From: Camarhynchus parvulus
Lineage: Eukaryota > Chordata > Aves > Passeriformes > Thraupidae
Length of the DNA: 64,000 bases
Reading direction: 5' to 3'
NCBI RefSeq assembly: GCF_901933205.1
Contig: NC_044577.1
Span: forward strand, 1,178,001 to 1,242,000
Below, piece by piece: positions 1 to 9,953 of the stretch (the stretch's first letter is position 1; each line of letters opens with the position of its first letter). The notes under the pieces were generated by a model that was not told where the DNA came from, did no database searches, and was given only the letters and a program-made list of their open reading frames with translations. The position numbers and the translations under genes were made by a program.

Positions 1-15
1 CACACAAAATCTCAC

Positions 16-3000
16 CTTTGCCACGTTCCAGTTCTTATCATGACAGTAAATTAGAAGTGTGTACAGGCTCTTGCTCACAATTGTCCTCAGGGGCTTTTTT
101 CCCTCATCCACTACCAATTCCATCACCTTGCTGAAGAGTTGAATGGAGAGCACCTGCACACGGCTGTTGTCCTAGAGGAAACCAAAAGATCTATGTCAAC
201 TACTCCAGTCCCACCTGGGCAAAGGCCTGAAAATCCAGAGGGCAGAAAGTTTCTGGGAAGCACCCAATTCCTGTGGCTCAGGATGCAGAACCTTACGTGG
301 TCAAAGAGCAGCAGGAGTGCCTCAGCCAGCTGTGGGGCAGTGGTGCTGGATATCAGGATGTCTTTGTGCTGGAGCACATTGGTGAACACAGAGAGGGTCA
401 TGCTGACCATCTCTCCTTCTGCATCACCCAGCAGCTCCAGAAGGCTTGCAGACAGACAGCACATTCTCCTGGCCTGTGTGGAACACAAGGCTGTGCTGGG
501 AAGCCACGGACGGCTGCACCGCCAACACCGCCCTGGCACTGCAAGCCCACCCTGCTGCTGCAGGGCCCACAGGCCAAAGGCCTGACCCAAAGCACTGGGG
601 CAGGTGAGGCAGGGGAGCTGGGAGCAGCTGCCTCAGCTCCTGAAGCCCTGCCAGCCCAAGGGGCTGCTTTCCCCAGCGCAGCTTCAGCCGCTGCCCCCTC
701 CTCACCATCAAGAGATCCTTGCTGACCACCACGAGGCCTCTGAGGGCCAGGCGCCGCCGCTCCCTGCACTTGCTGTGCAGGTACCTTGCCAAGACCTTCC
801 AGACACTGCCACCACATTTCCTCAAGTCCAGGCACTCGAGGACCTGCAAGGCACAGGGCAGTGACAGGGAGCCGGCCGGCAGGAGCCCGGAACTGCACAG
901 GGCTGGGCCCAGGCAGCAGCACAGGGCACGGGCACCGTCCTGGCAGCTGTGCCTGCGAGAGGGCAGAGAGCTGGGAGGCAGCTCAGCCAGGCAGCGCTGG
1001 AACCAGGCTCACCTCCACAAAGAATGCCAGGAAGGGCAGATCCCAGTATGGGTCCTTCGTGCTGAGCTGCCCGAGCAAGTGGAGTGCGATGCGAGAGCAC
1101 AAAGGGACCAAGTTACGGCGCATCTCCCTGGCAGGGGGAAAAAGGCACCAAGACCCTGAGGTGGGGGACAGACCTCTCCTAGGACTGACTCAGAGATGTC
1201 TGGTCTTTCCCCAGCATCCCTCGAGGGGATGTGGGTGTCTGGGAGGCGGCCCCTTCTGGGCACCCTCCTCTCCCAGCCTTTCCCAATCTCCTTGGCTGTC
1301 CCTCAGTGACGAGGCTCTCTGGCCCATGACCACAGGGACTGAGTGGGGCACAGGGCACAAATGCCAGGGGCAGTGGGGAGAAGGGGATCTCACCTGGCCA
1401 GCAGACCCATGGCATAGTGCTGGGTGTGAGCACACAGCAGCGTGTCCCAGCCACGCTTGCGCTCCATAGACATCACCTCATTGTCATAGCACAGTCGGCA
1501 GAGCAGAGCCTTCATGGCCTGCACTGCAAACCTGTGTGCAGAGCAAAGCCCAGGTCACACTGGGAGCGCTGGCGCTGGCCACAAGGGCATGGGAAGGACA
1601 GGAGGACTGGGACCTGTTGGACTTGCTGGGAAGGCGGTGTTCCTCCTGGCATGCTCTCCAGAAGTTATCAACTTCCACTGGTGGCATCTGCTGTGTGGTG
1701 ATGGCAACATGGAAGAGCAGAGCCACAAACAGGCGGGAGGAATAAAGCAGCATTGCCTCGTGGCACTCGGGCACCTGGACAATCACCCAGATCACCAGAG
1801 TTGCCTGCAAAAGAAGCAGCCCGAGACAGCGCTCAGTGCCGAGGTGTCCATGGGGCAGGGCCCAAGGGCAGATGCAGGAGGAGCAGCGGGCCTGGTGCCC
1901 CCTGAGCCTGCCCCTAGCCCAGGGTTCAGCCCAGCGCCTGAGGCATGGACAGGATGCAGAGCTGCTGGAGAGGTGACCGAGGGGCAAGCGGAGGCCAGAT
2001 CCAGACACTCACAGCCAGGGCAAAAACGTCCCTGTCGTCCCCATCAGAGGTGCATGCGCTGTGCAGAGGCCAATCGGCCATCACACAGACCAGTGTTGGC
2101 AGCACTTTCTCCAGTGCTGGTCTCGATGATCCTATGGCTCTCCAGATCATTGCAGCAGCTCTGTGGGATCAGAGCTCTGTGTCAGGGGCATCTCAGTCCC
2201 AGTACCATGCCCTGTGCAGCTGTGGGGGCCCAGGTGACAGAGCCCCGGTGCCCTGAGGTGCAGGGAGGGAGCATTGGCAGCAGGCTTGGGAAACAGAGGG
2301 GCCCCAGGGTCCTGGAGCTCTCTGCCTGTCTGGCAGACCCCATAGCACAGGCTGTGCAGGGCCATGGGCCCCAAAGGCTGGTGAGCCCTGAGCTCTCCAG
2401 GCACGTGGGCCCCGTACCTGTCACACGTTGGGGCACAGCGCAGGAGGGTCAGCACCACGTCAGCAGGGTGTTCTTCAGCCAGCCTCACAATGTCCCTTTG
2501 CAGCCTGGCATCCACAGTGACATGGGACTGTAGACTCTGGTGAATGCCCCTTACAATGGCTGGCACCTGGAGGAGGCATGGGGGAGATTTTGAGTGCTGT
2601 CCAAGGCAGCAACTTCCCCAGCTTCCCCCAAGAAGTGCTTCCCTTCCTGCCACACTGTGCTGGACTCAAAGGGGCTGAGGGGGCCCAGTGACCATGGCTT
2701 GAGGGGACACACGATCCTGGCAGGCCTCCAGGCCTGGCCCCAGGCTGCTTACCTGCTGCTTGGGAGAAATAGCCCTCTCCTTGAAAAAATCCTTAGTGGG
2801 AGCATGAATCACAGTGGGAGCTGGCCTGGTGCCAGTGTTTGTGTTGCCCTGAGTCAGTCTGATGTCAGTGTTTCTGATGGCCATGCTCTCAGTCGTTGCC
2901 ATGTGAACAGCCTTCACCCTATGATAATTGATTGCATTATTTCCTGAGTGTGCTGTCAATTCTGGGCTGGCGTGAGGCTTTGCCTGGAACTTGGTTGGCC

Positions 3001-3677
3001 TGGAGTCAGGCCGGGCTGGGACTTCAGCTGCTGTGGTGCCGGTCTCTCTACGCCGAATGTGCAGGAATTTCCGGAAGCTCTGCAGGAGAATAAAGGACAG
3101 GGAAGGCAGGGATGCTCCATGGCATGCTCCAAGTGTGGTGCTGGGCTGAGCAGGGAGAGCAGGCCCAGCCCAGGTGGGGGTGGCTGCAGGTACCTTCAGG
3201 GTTTTGCGCAAGCGGCCAGGGCCGGGTTCCTGCTCTTGTGTCTTGTCCAGGGCTGCATCTGGCAAAGAGCGAGCGCAGCCAGAGCTGAGGGGCTGCAGGA
3301 GAGGCCGGAGAACACAGCCCAGCCCTGCGCTCCCCAGGCAGGGAGAGCCCCGGGATGGCCCAGGGGATGGAGCACGGCCCCTGCGGGGTGTCTGCCCGGC
3401 CCCTCTTCCGTCCTGTCCGTGGGCATGTCCCCAGGAGATGGGATGGGATGGGATGTGGGATGGGATGGGATGGGATGGGATGGGATGGGAATGGAGGGAG
3501 AGGGGGGGGGGGCCAAGCTGGCTGCAGCCATCAGCCCTGAGGCCCAGCTCTGCTGCTCACCATTCTGCAGTGTCTGAAACTGCTCCGTTTTTCAGGCTGT
3601 TGTGCTGGGGCAGCTTCAGGGCTTGTCCTTTTTTTCCGTCTGAAGATTTTGAAGAGGTTGAGGAATCTGCCTGCCAT
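16..3677 (-). CDS. MROH-like HEAT-repeat protein, copy A (5' eleven exons, partial)
   Basis: Maestro HEAT-like repeat family gene; molecular role unknown, expected to be an all-helical scaffold. Minus-strand exons with GT/AG borders: 3677-3561 (ATG at 3677), 3303-ish (the 65-nt exon just below 3305), 3079-2753, 2566-2418, 2160-2013, 1804-1614, 1531-1394, 1127-1013, 843-706, 473-297 and 171-16. Exons 12-15 lie beyond the left edge. Exon lengths match copies B and C (149, 148, 138, 115, 138, 177 and 156 nt), which supports the model. Visible family signatures are the segments around ADVVLTLLRCAPTCDR, RRLALRGLVV and LAEALLLLFDHV. Exon 3 is open here (327 nt, phase 0-0). Oddity: exon 1 is 117 nt against 118 in B. 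One base is missing near a run of A residues, which shifts exon 2 into a frame with a stop. This could be a pseudogene lesion or a homopolymer sequencing error. Confidence 0.72.
3439..3492. repeat. GGGAT pentamer microsatellite in MROH intron 1 (copy A)
   Basis: About ten GGATG/GGGAT pentamers, with one irregular GTGGG unit, between exons 1 and 2 of copy A. The same intronic position carries CCCAT repeats in copy B and GCCAT repeats (read on the gene strand) in copy C. Confidence 0.9.
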
Positions 3678-3689
3678 GCCTGATACTGG

Positions 3690-4790
3690 CCTCAAGGGCA
3701 CCTTCTAAAGAGATGCCTCGGGAAAGCTCAAAACCAACAAGTTGTCAATTGTCCCTTAAGGGCACCTGCAAAAGAGCAAGTCCTACTTGGTTTAGGGCTC
3801 AAGGCCACAGGTCACCAAGTCCCACAGTTTTTGCCACGAGCCTCAGGGATGGGGGCCTCGCAGGAATAACCCAGGCAACTCAGTCTGGCCTTGGGACAAA
3901 ACAAAGCCTCGGCCCAACCCGTTTCGATTAGTTCCTCGGTGGCCGCGCTGTGCCGGGGCTCCCCTGTCCCGTCCTGTCCCGTCGCGTGCTCCGAGCACTG
4001 TAGCCTGCTCCTGTCACCGCCAGCTCCTTTGTCACCACGTGTCACAAAGGGCCCTTGGACACCGGGTTCCGTTCCATGGCACGGTGACCGTGCTGCAGCG
4101 TGTCACCCAGGGCCCTTGCACACACTGCCGCCTGCCCTGGGGCCGCCCCCAGCCCAGCCAGAGTGGCCCAGGCTGGAAGGAATGCCTGGCCCCAGGTGTC
4201 TAAGGCAGCCCGCACAGGATCTTTTGGAAGGGCTCAGAGCATCAGCAAACGCTGCCCTGCTCTGCGGGCTCAGGGCAGCAGAAGGAGCCCCCAGGGCTGC
4301 CGAGGCAGCCGCGCTGGGAAGGGCACGGGGCCTTCCAGGGAAGCTGGCACGGCCTCCTTGGGACACGTCCCGGCCGGTGGCCATCCTAAAGCCGCGGCTG
4401 TGACACGCACAAGGAACGGGTGGGCCCGGGCACCAATGCTGCTCTGAGCCCTGGGGCCCAGGCAGCGCTGACATCAGCAGCTGTGGCAGAGTCCCCGGCC
4501 AAGCAGAGCTGCCACCCCCCGAGCCCTGGCAGCGCTGGTGCCCGTCTCCTGCCCCAGAGACCTGTGCCCCCGGGGGGCTTCTGTGCCACAGGGAGCCAAA
4601 GCCCACGTGCACTGGGGGCTGTGCTCCTTCCTGCAGGGGCTGATGGCCGGAGCACCTGGAGCAGCTGCTGGCAGCACTTGGTCTCTGTCAGAAGGCAGAA
4701 GCTGTTAGTCAGTCCTGAAAGGATTTCTTCATGGAAGGGATTGGCAGTAGCACCACAACACCATCAGCTGCTGAGTTTCCCTCATCGATT
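3690..4790 (-). promoter_or_regulatory. GC-rich 5' region of MROH copy A
   Basis: Conserved upstream block shared by all three MROH copies (inverted at 45,270-46,130; same orientation at 62,950-63,720). The part at 4,060-4,700 is nearly base-for-base identical in the three. It contains a dyad, GCACGG-TGA-CCGTGC, at about 4,080-4,094 in every copy. Long open frames here are GC-rich shadows. It is inferred to hold the promoter and untranslated leader; no TATA box is obvious. Confidence 0.6.
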
Positions 4791-4814
4791 AGATTGTTCA
4801 GAGACACTCGTTTC

Positions 4815-5535
4815 AATGTTGTTGCGGTGTGCTAAGTCCCGGCTAGGTGGTAACAGGGGCATGACAAATTCCCCTTTCAAGCTCCGCAGAATCTCAGCTA
4901 CCAGTGGAGGTTCGTCACAGGAGCAAAAAGGCAGCAGCACGTGTCCTGGGATGGAACTGGGTTAACTTTATTCAAAACTCCCCGAGTCCAGGGTCCCAGG
5001 ACCCTGAACCAAGGGCAGACACCTACTTATAAACGGGGCAAGTCTCAGGGGAGGATACAGTCTCTAGCTAATCAGGAGAACTGGGGGTGGAACATAAGGT
5101 GGGGAATACAATATGTAAACCAATGGAGGATTGCAAGGGAGGAGAACAGCTTAAGTAAACCAATGGGGTTTCGAAGAATACGAAATTGAGAGGAAAGTTT
5201 CTAAAGGGAAAGGCAGGTTCGGGGAGGAATTGGCATTCAATGCAAGGAGGAGTAAGGAAGGTTCTGGGGGAAAGGGTAGGGACAGAAGGGGTTGACAGCT
5301 GGGAAAAGGGAGGGGTTTGAAACTTGTCAGGGAGTGGCCAGGTAAGAAACAGAAAAACCAACACTTAACTGAACTGAATAACAATGAGGGAGCAAGCGTA
5401 ATTTTAGAAACACTATATACAAAATGGGGGGCTTGTGCCACTCCAAAGACAGGGGGAGGACAATACAGAGGGATTGCAAAACCACAAATTAAACAGTGAA
5501 TATGCCAAATGAAGAAAACGCATTACGACAAATGT
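4815..5535 (-). mobile_element. Solo LTR (711 bp) with target-site duplication AATGT
   Basis: Starts TGTTGCGGTG at 4,820 and ends TTACGACA at 5,530 on the plus strand, flanked by AATGT at 4,815-4,819 and 5,531-5,535. Read on the minus strand it has a polyadenylation signal (AATAAA, plus-strand TTTATT at about 4,967), so it is transcriptionally oriented minus. The inverted copy of this locus near 54,428-54,438 lacks it and preserves the empty site (cacattgaaac). Confidence 0.8.
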
Positions 5536-6255
5536 GATCTTCTGTCAGTTCTTGTGGGAGAAACACTAGCCCAGTGTGTGATGTTCAACACTCCAGGTGC
5601 TGCCCGTCTGTCTGTGTCATAGCTGATACAAGGCAAATATTTCCTCCATACCAAAAGAGTCTGAAAAGTCGCAGCACTACATCTCTTTTTGATTTTTCTT
5701 TTTTTTTTTTAAGTATTCCAGAGCCTGTTAATAATTTTCAAGGTTTTCTCCCTGTGCCTAGGGCACCTTCTCCAGAAGTTCTGCTGTTCCATCCTTTTGC
5801 ATTTACTGAAAGCTACCTGCAATGACCAGTCAATCAAAGCCCTGGGAAAACCTGAACTCCTGGGTGAAGCTGGGCAAAACATTTCTCTCCCAGATCTGAA
5901 GCCATTAAGTGCCAAGGACTGTCCCCAGTGTCATACCCTGTCCCTTGGAAGTGTGCTGATGGCATTTGAGAGGGGTTGCCAATGAAAACAACTTTTAACA
6001 TTTTTGTAATTTCTGCATTAGCATTCAAATCCTTGACCAGAAAAATCCCATGTCAGGATTTCTGGGATTTGTAAATATCACAGCTGTCATTTTCACCCTG
6101 GATTTCAGAGTCTCTGAACAGTCACACAATGTTTTAGTTTTCAACTACAGAAAAACACCCTGGTGTTGAGTTGTACCTTTACATTGGCATATACTCCTAA
6201 TGATTACTTTAGGCAGGAGCAGCAAACCCAAGAATGAGCCAAAGAGGCGATTCCT
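5536..6255. repeat. Inverted-repeat block X, left copy
   Basis: AT-richer, non-coding block whose reverse complement occurs at about 53,735-54,425. The repeat is continuous by eye, for example the stretches around GAAGCCATTAAGTGCCAAGG and CCTAATGATTACTTTAGGC. It has no convincing open frame. It ends where MROH-intron-like sequence begins. Confidence 0.75.
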
Positions 6256-6478
6256 GAAAGACACAGGGCAGTGACAGGGGACTCGGCCAGCAGGAGCCCA
6301 GAACCGCACAGGGCTGGGCCCAGGCAGCAGCACAGGGCATGGGCACCATCCCAGGCAGCTGTGGCTGTGAGAGGGCAGAGAGCAGAGTGGGCAGCTGCCT
6401 CCTGAAATTCCGCATTGCGCAGGATGCCTCCCAGACCCAAGCTACCACCACGGCCAACTCGGGCCGCTTTGACAAAGG
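6256..6478. other. Chimera of MROH intron fragment and half a satellite unit
   Basis: About 6,262-6,390 repeats the MROH sequence found upstream of exon 9 (compare about 850-990: the CAGGAGCCC, GGCAGCAGCACAGGGCA and GAGAGGGCAGAGAG segments). At about 6,395 it changes abruptly to the second half of a satellite unit (CTCCTGAAATTCCGC...AGGATGCCTCCCAGACCC). No splice border sits at the junction. Confidence 0.7.
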
Positions 6479-7090
6479 CAGGCACTTTTATGTTGTGTCA
6501 TTTGGTTTATTCCTGTTCTCCCCTGTTTATGGTTTCACCCTAAGTTGCCTCCCCTTCCTGAAATGTCAGTCCCATCCCCGGGTCTCCCCAGTCCCTGGAA
6601 ACTTCCCTGTCAATCCTCATATCCCCTCCCTGGCACCTTGTCTGTCACTTGGCTCCCCATCCCCTTTCTCCAGAAGCTTCCCGAAGGGCATTGAGTGATT
6701 CTTCAAGGGCCAGGGGTCCTTCCTACCACGTTCCCTGATGTGTTGTTCTGTTTGTCAGTTACTCCTTGTTTCACTCCCCCTTATCCCCTCGTTGGTGGAT
6801 AGCAGGATCCCTCCCTTATTTCCACCCCTCAATAAAAGGTGCTGCTCCAGTCTCTTTGGGGGCTTTCCAGAGCTGTATCCCCTGAGGCTGGGAGTTCCCC
6901 GGAGCTTCTAATAAAATGTTGGATTATATACTCTCTGGATTGTCTACTAGTGTCCTTCAGCATCATTGGCCGTGTCTCTCCAAAGACAGGGATCACAACC
7001 TATCTGCTTCGGCACTTCAAGCACAGAGGAGTGTCCCCTGCAGACAGCAGTGTTGGTGCTAGCAGGGAGGCACCAAGTGGTCACTGGGTG
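6479..7090 (+). mobile_element. Probable solo LTR interrupting a satellite unit
   Basis: Pyrimidine-rich sequence beginning near TGTTGTGTCATTTGG, with AATAAA signals at about 6,831 and 6,909 followed by a GT-rich stretch, as in an LTR read on the plus strand. Satellite-like sequence stops before it and resumes after it (about 7,090, GAAGAAGTTCCTCCTGCAAACTG). I could not fix the ends or a clear target-site duplication. Confidence 0.45.
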
Positions 7091-7420
7091 GACACTGTGA
7101 AGAAGTTCCTCCTGCAAACTGACACCAGGAACCTGGGATGCTGAGTTTTGTTTGCCAGGGAAAACGGCCGGCGTAGGTGTTCGGGGGACTGTGGCCGACT
7201 GGCTCCTGAAATTCCGCGATACCCAGGATGCTTCCCAGACCCAAGCTGGCACCAGTGCCAGCTCGGGCTAGTTTGACAGTGCCAAGTGGCTCCTGCAAAC
7301 TGACATCAGGGACCGGGACTGGTGAGTTTTGTTTCCCACAGCAAAGGGCCAGCATTGGCGTTCAGGGGCCTGTGGTGCGGAGTGGCCGGCTGCCTGCTAG
7401 GGTTCTGAAAACCACAAAGC
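7091..7420 (+). repeat. Detached, diverged satellite units (about 1.5)
   Basis: The ~190-bp satellite pattern is recognisable (GAGTTTTGTTTGCCAGGGAAAACGG, then CTCCTGAAATTCCGC, then CAGACCCAAGCTGG). It carries the older outer-edge variants (CTCCTGCAAACTGACATC) instead of the homogeneous form seen in the core. It lies about 2 kb outside the main array. Confidence 0.75.
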
Positions 7421-8305
7421 CCAGAGCTCCAGGCACAATGCAGCTGCAAAAAGCATCCCAAGAGGAACTCAGAACTGTCAAGGCATGGCTCTCCCTCCAT
7501 GGCTCCCCACTCAAGGCCACAGGCCCCTGGAGACCAACTTCCGTTGTCTTCCCTGAGAAACAATCTCCCATGTCCAGGTTCCTGATGGCAGTTTGCAGGA
7601 GGCGTTTGACTCTTCCAGGGAAACTGTTTTATTTTGCTGCAGCTTTGTTGTGGGAGATGTGGGGTTGCTCCCTCCTAAGCCTTTCCTTCTCCCCTCAGCC
7701 CTCTTCTCTAATGTCCCCTTCTTGCTCCTCAATCCTACTCAAACTTCCAGCCTGGCCTGGCTGCATCCCTCACTCTGCCCTTCACCCTCCCCATTCTGCC
7801 CCATCCGTCACTCTGCCCTTCACCTCTCCCCATCCCACCCCTGCCCCATCCGTCTCTCCCCCCAGTGCCCACCTGTGACTCCCTGCAGCAGCAGGTGGGA
7901 GCCTGAACACGGGGACAGTGCGGCCCTCGCAGCAGGACAACGCCCACATAAGACAGGCAGGGACAATGTCTGTGGGCTGCAGGTGTCACCAGGGGCTGGG
8001 GGCTGAGGGGAGGGGTCTGGAGGGTGACATGGGGGCAGCTGAGAGGTAGAAGGGGCATTTAGGAGCAAAGGGGGGCCTCCAGCATGGCACAGAGATGCTG
8101 AGAGGCTGCAGTGGGGAACTTGAGGGTGACACAAAGAGGTTGAGGGGCAGGGGGTGCCTTGAGGGGCAAAGTGGGGGGTGCCTGAGGGTGACAGGTGAAC
8201 CAGCCCTCACACCACCCCTAACCTCACCCTAAAAACCACCCCTACCTGGGTGGAGAGTGCACCGTGGAGGTCAGGGGGCTGAGGGACAATGCTGGGGGGC
8301 TTGGG
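7421..8305. other. Non-coding spacer with a shared 95-bp module and purine/pyrimidine tracts
   Basis: A module at about 7,395-7,490 (ACCACAAAGCCCAGAGCTCC...AAGCATCCCAAG) recurs twice at 35,490-35,735. After about 7,680 the sequence is C/T-rich, then from about 7,985 G/A-rich with repeated GAGGGGCAAAGG and GGGTGACAC words. I see no gene. Confidence 0.6.
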
Positions 8306-9454
8306 GTGACACACAGACATTGTGGGCTGAGGGGCAAAGACAGGGGGAGACTTGACAGGTGGAGAGCTGGCACTGAGGGTTAGGGGTGCAAAGGACACAG
8401 GCTACCCAGCATTGTTGGGATACAGGTGCAACCCTAATGGTGGGACAGCCCCAGAACCTTCCCAGCAGGTGCAGGCAATTACCCCAATTAAAAGGTAGGG
8501 ATGATATTTGGAAGCTACAGAGTTACAGGTAGGGGCTGGAGGTTGAGCAGTTTTTAGGTAGTTTTTCTCTATTTTAGGGTCTTTTTCAGGGTTTTAAAAG
8601 GATATTTTAGGGGTTTTTTTACAGGAGTTTATAAGGAATTTTCTGGGAATGTTTAGGATACCCTTAGGGCTTTTAAAAGTAATTTTTAGGGTGCTTTGAG
8701 GGCTGTCTTATTACTAATTAGAATTTTTAGGGGTTTTTTGGGGTAATCTTGGGGCTTTTTTAGGACTACTTAAATATTTTTAGGACTATTGAGGTTATAT
8801 GGAGGACTTTTTAGGACAAGGGTATTTCTAGGGGTTTTGAGGGAAATTTTGAGGGTTTTTTTAGGGTCTTATTAGGGCCTTTTAAAGATTTTAGGGGTAT
8901 TCTCAGAGCTCTTTAAGATCAATTTAGAGATTTTTTTAAAGGTTCTCTGGGGATTTTTAGGGGTGTTTTAAGGGCTTTTTAAAAGTAGGGTATTTTTAGG
9001 ATATTCTGAGGCTATTTTTAGGTTTTTGTGGGGTGTTTAGGACACTTTGAAAACTACGACCTTTTTAGGGAATTGATAGGGTTTTTTAGGGTCCTTTCAG
9101 GACATGACAGAGGCTGAGGGGCAGCTCGAAGGGCACTGCGGGGGCTTGAGGGTGGTAGCTGAGGGAGGAGCGGGGACAGGGGATGGTGGGTGACACACAG
9201 AGATGCTGAGGGTCGCAGGGGCAGCTGGAGGGTGACACAGAAGCTGGGGGCTGAGGGGCAAAGGAGGGGCATTAAGGGTGACACACAGGAGCTGAGGGGC
9301 AGCTGAGAGGGAGCTTGAGGGGCATAGGGGGGGCTTGAGAGTGACAGACAGAGCCTGAGGGGCAGAGGGAGGAGTTGAGGGGTAAAGGGAGAGGGCTTTA
9401 AGGGCTGGACAGTCCAGTGGAGATCACGGCTACAGGGTACAGCTTAGGAGGCAA
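8306..9454. repeat. Direct flank repeat R1 of the satellite array
   Basis: About 1.15 kb that recurs in the same orientation at 33,941-35,076 on the far side of the array. It has three parts: a head (GACACACAGACATTGTGGG), a T-rich middle at about 8,560-9,100 built of degenerate TTTTTAGGG words, and a G-rich tail of GCTGAGGGGCAG and GGGTGACACA words. Both copies end at CTACAGGGTACAGCTTAGGAGGCAA. It is non-coding. Confidence 0.85.
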
Positions 9455-9664
9455 CTGACATAAGGAACCTGGGCTGGTGAGTTTCCTTTCCGAGGGAACA
9501 GGTCCGAGGCTTGTGTTTGGCTGCCTGTGGGCCGGAGTTGCCAGATGGATCCTGAAATTCTGCGTTAGGCAGGATGCTTCCCAGACCCAAGCTGGCACCA
9601 GAGGCAACTCGGGCTGGTTTGACAGTGCCAAGTGGCTCCTGCAATCTGCCATCAAGGACCAGGG
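9455..9664 (+). repeat. Satellite array, first (diverged) unit
   Basis: Edge-type unit with GAAATTCTGCGTTAGGCAGGATGCTTCCCAGACCC and GGCACCAGAGGCAACTCGGG. It lies next to R1 and is cut by a short LTR at 9,665. Confidence 0.8.
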
Positions 9665-9953
9665 TGTAGGGGGGCAGTAGAATGTAATCTTACCCCTCAA
9701 TGAGTTGCAGCAGTGATTAAATCCTAGAGATTAAGAACACCTGAGACCAATTAAGAACAAGAGCCATAAAAGCGTGTAGCAAGAAGAGGAGTCAGATGGC
9801 TGCTGCAAGGATTCCGATGAGTCGCTGCTCAGAGGAGCTGCTCCACGAGAAGCATCAAGAAGGTGTGAAGCTTAGAAGGTATGGGATCCCTGCAGCGTAA
9901 GGATAATAAAACTGTTGCAGTGCACTGTTCTAATATCTAAGGCAACACCGGGG
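9659..9953 (+). mobile_element. Short solo LTR (about 283 bp) inside the array edge
   Basis: Non-satellite sequence from TGTAGGGGGG (9,665) to AAGGCAACA (9,947). It is flanked by CCAGGG at 9,659-9,664 and CCGGGG at 9,948-9,953, a six-base duplication with one mismatch. It contains a TATA-like CCATAAAAG at about 9,765 and AATAAAA at about 9,905 on the plus strand. The satellite continues in register on both sides. Confidence 0.6.

Noticed and set aside
3891..4965. Open frames of 115-181 codons upstream of MROH copy A (and mirrored near B and C)
   Set aside because: Conserved because the DNA is duplicated; both strands are open, there is no domain, and the sequence is GC-rich 5' flank.
4815..5535. 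Six-base target duplication for the solo LTR (CAATGT/AAATGT)
   Set aside because: Only AATGT is exactly repeated next to the TG...CA ends; the sixth base differs and is not adjacent.
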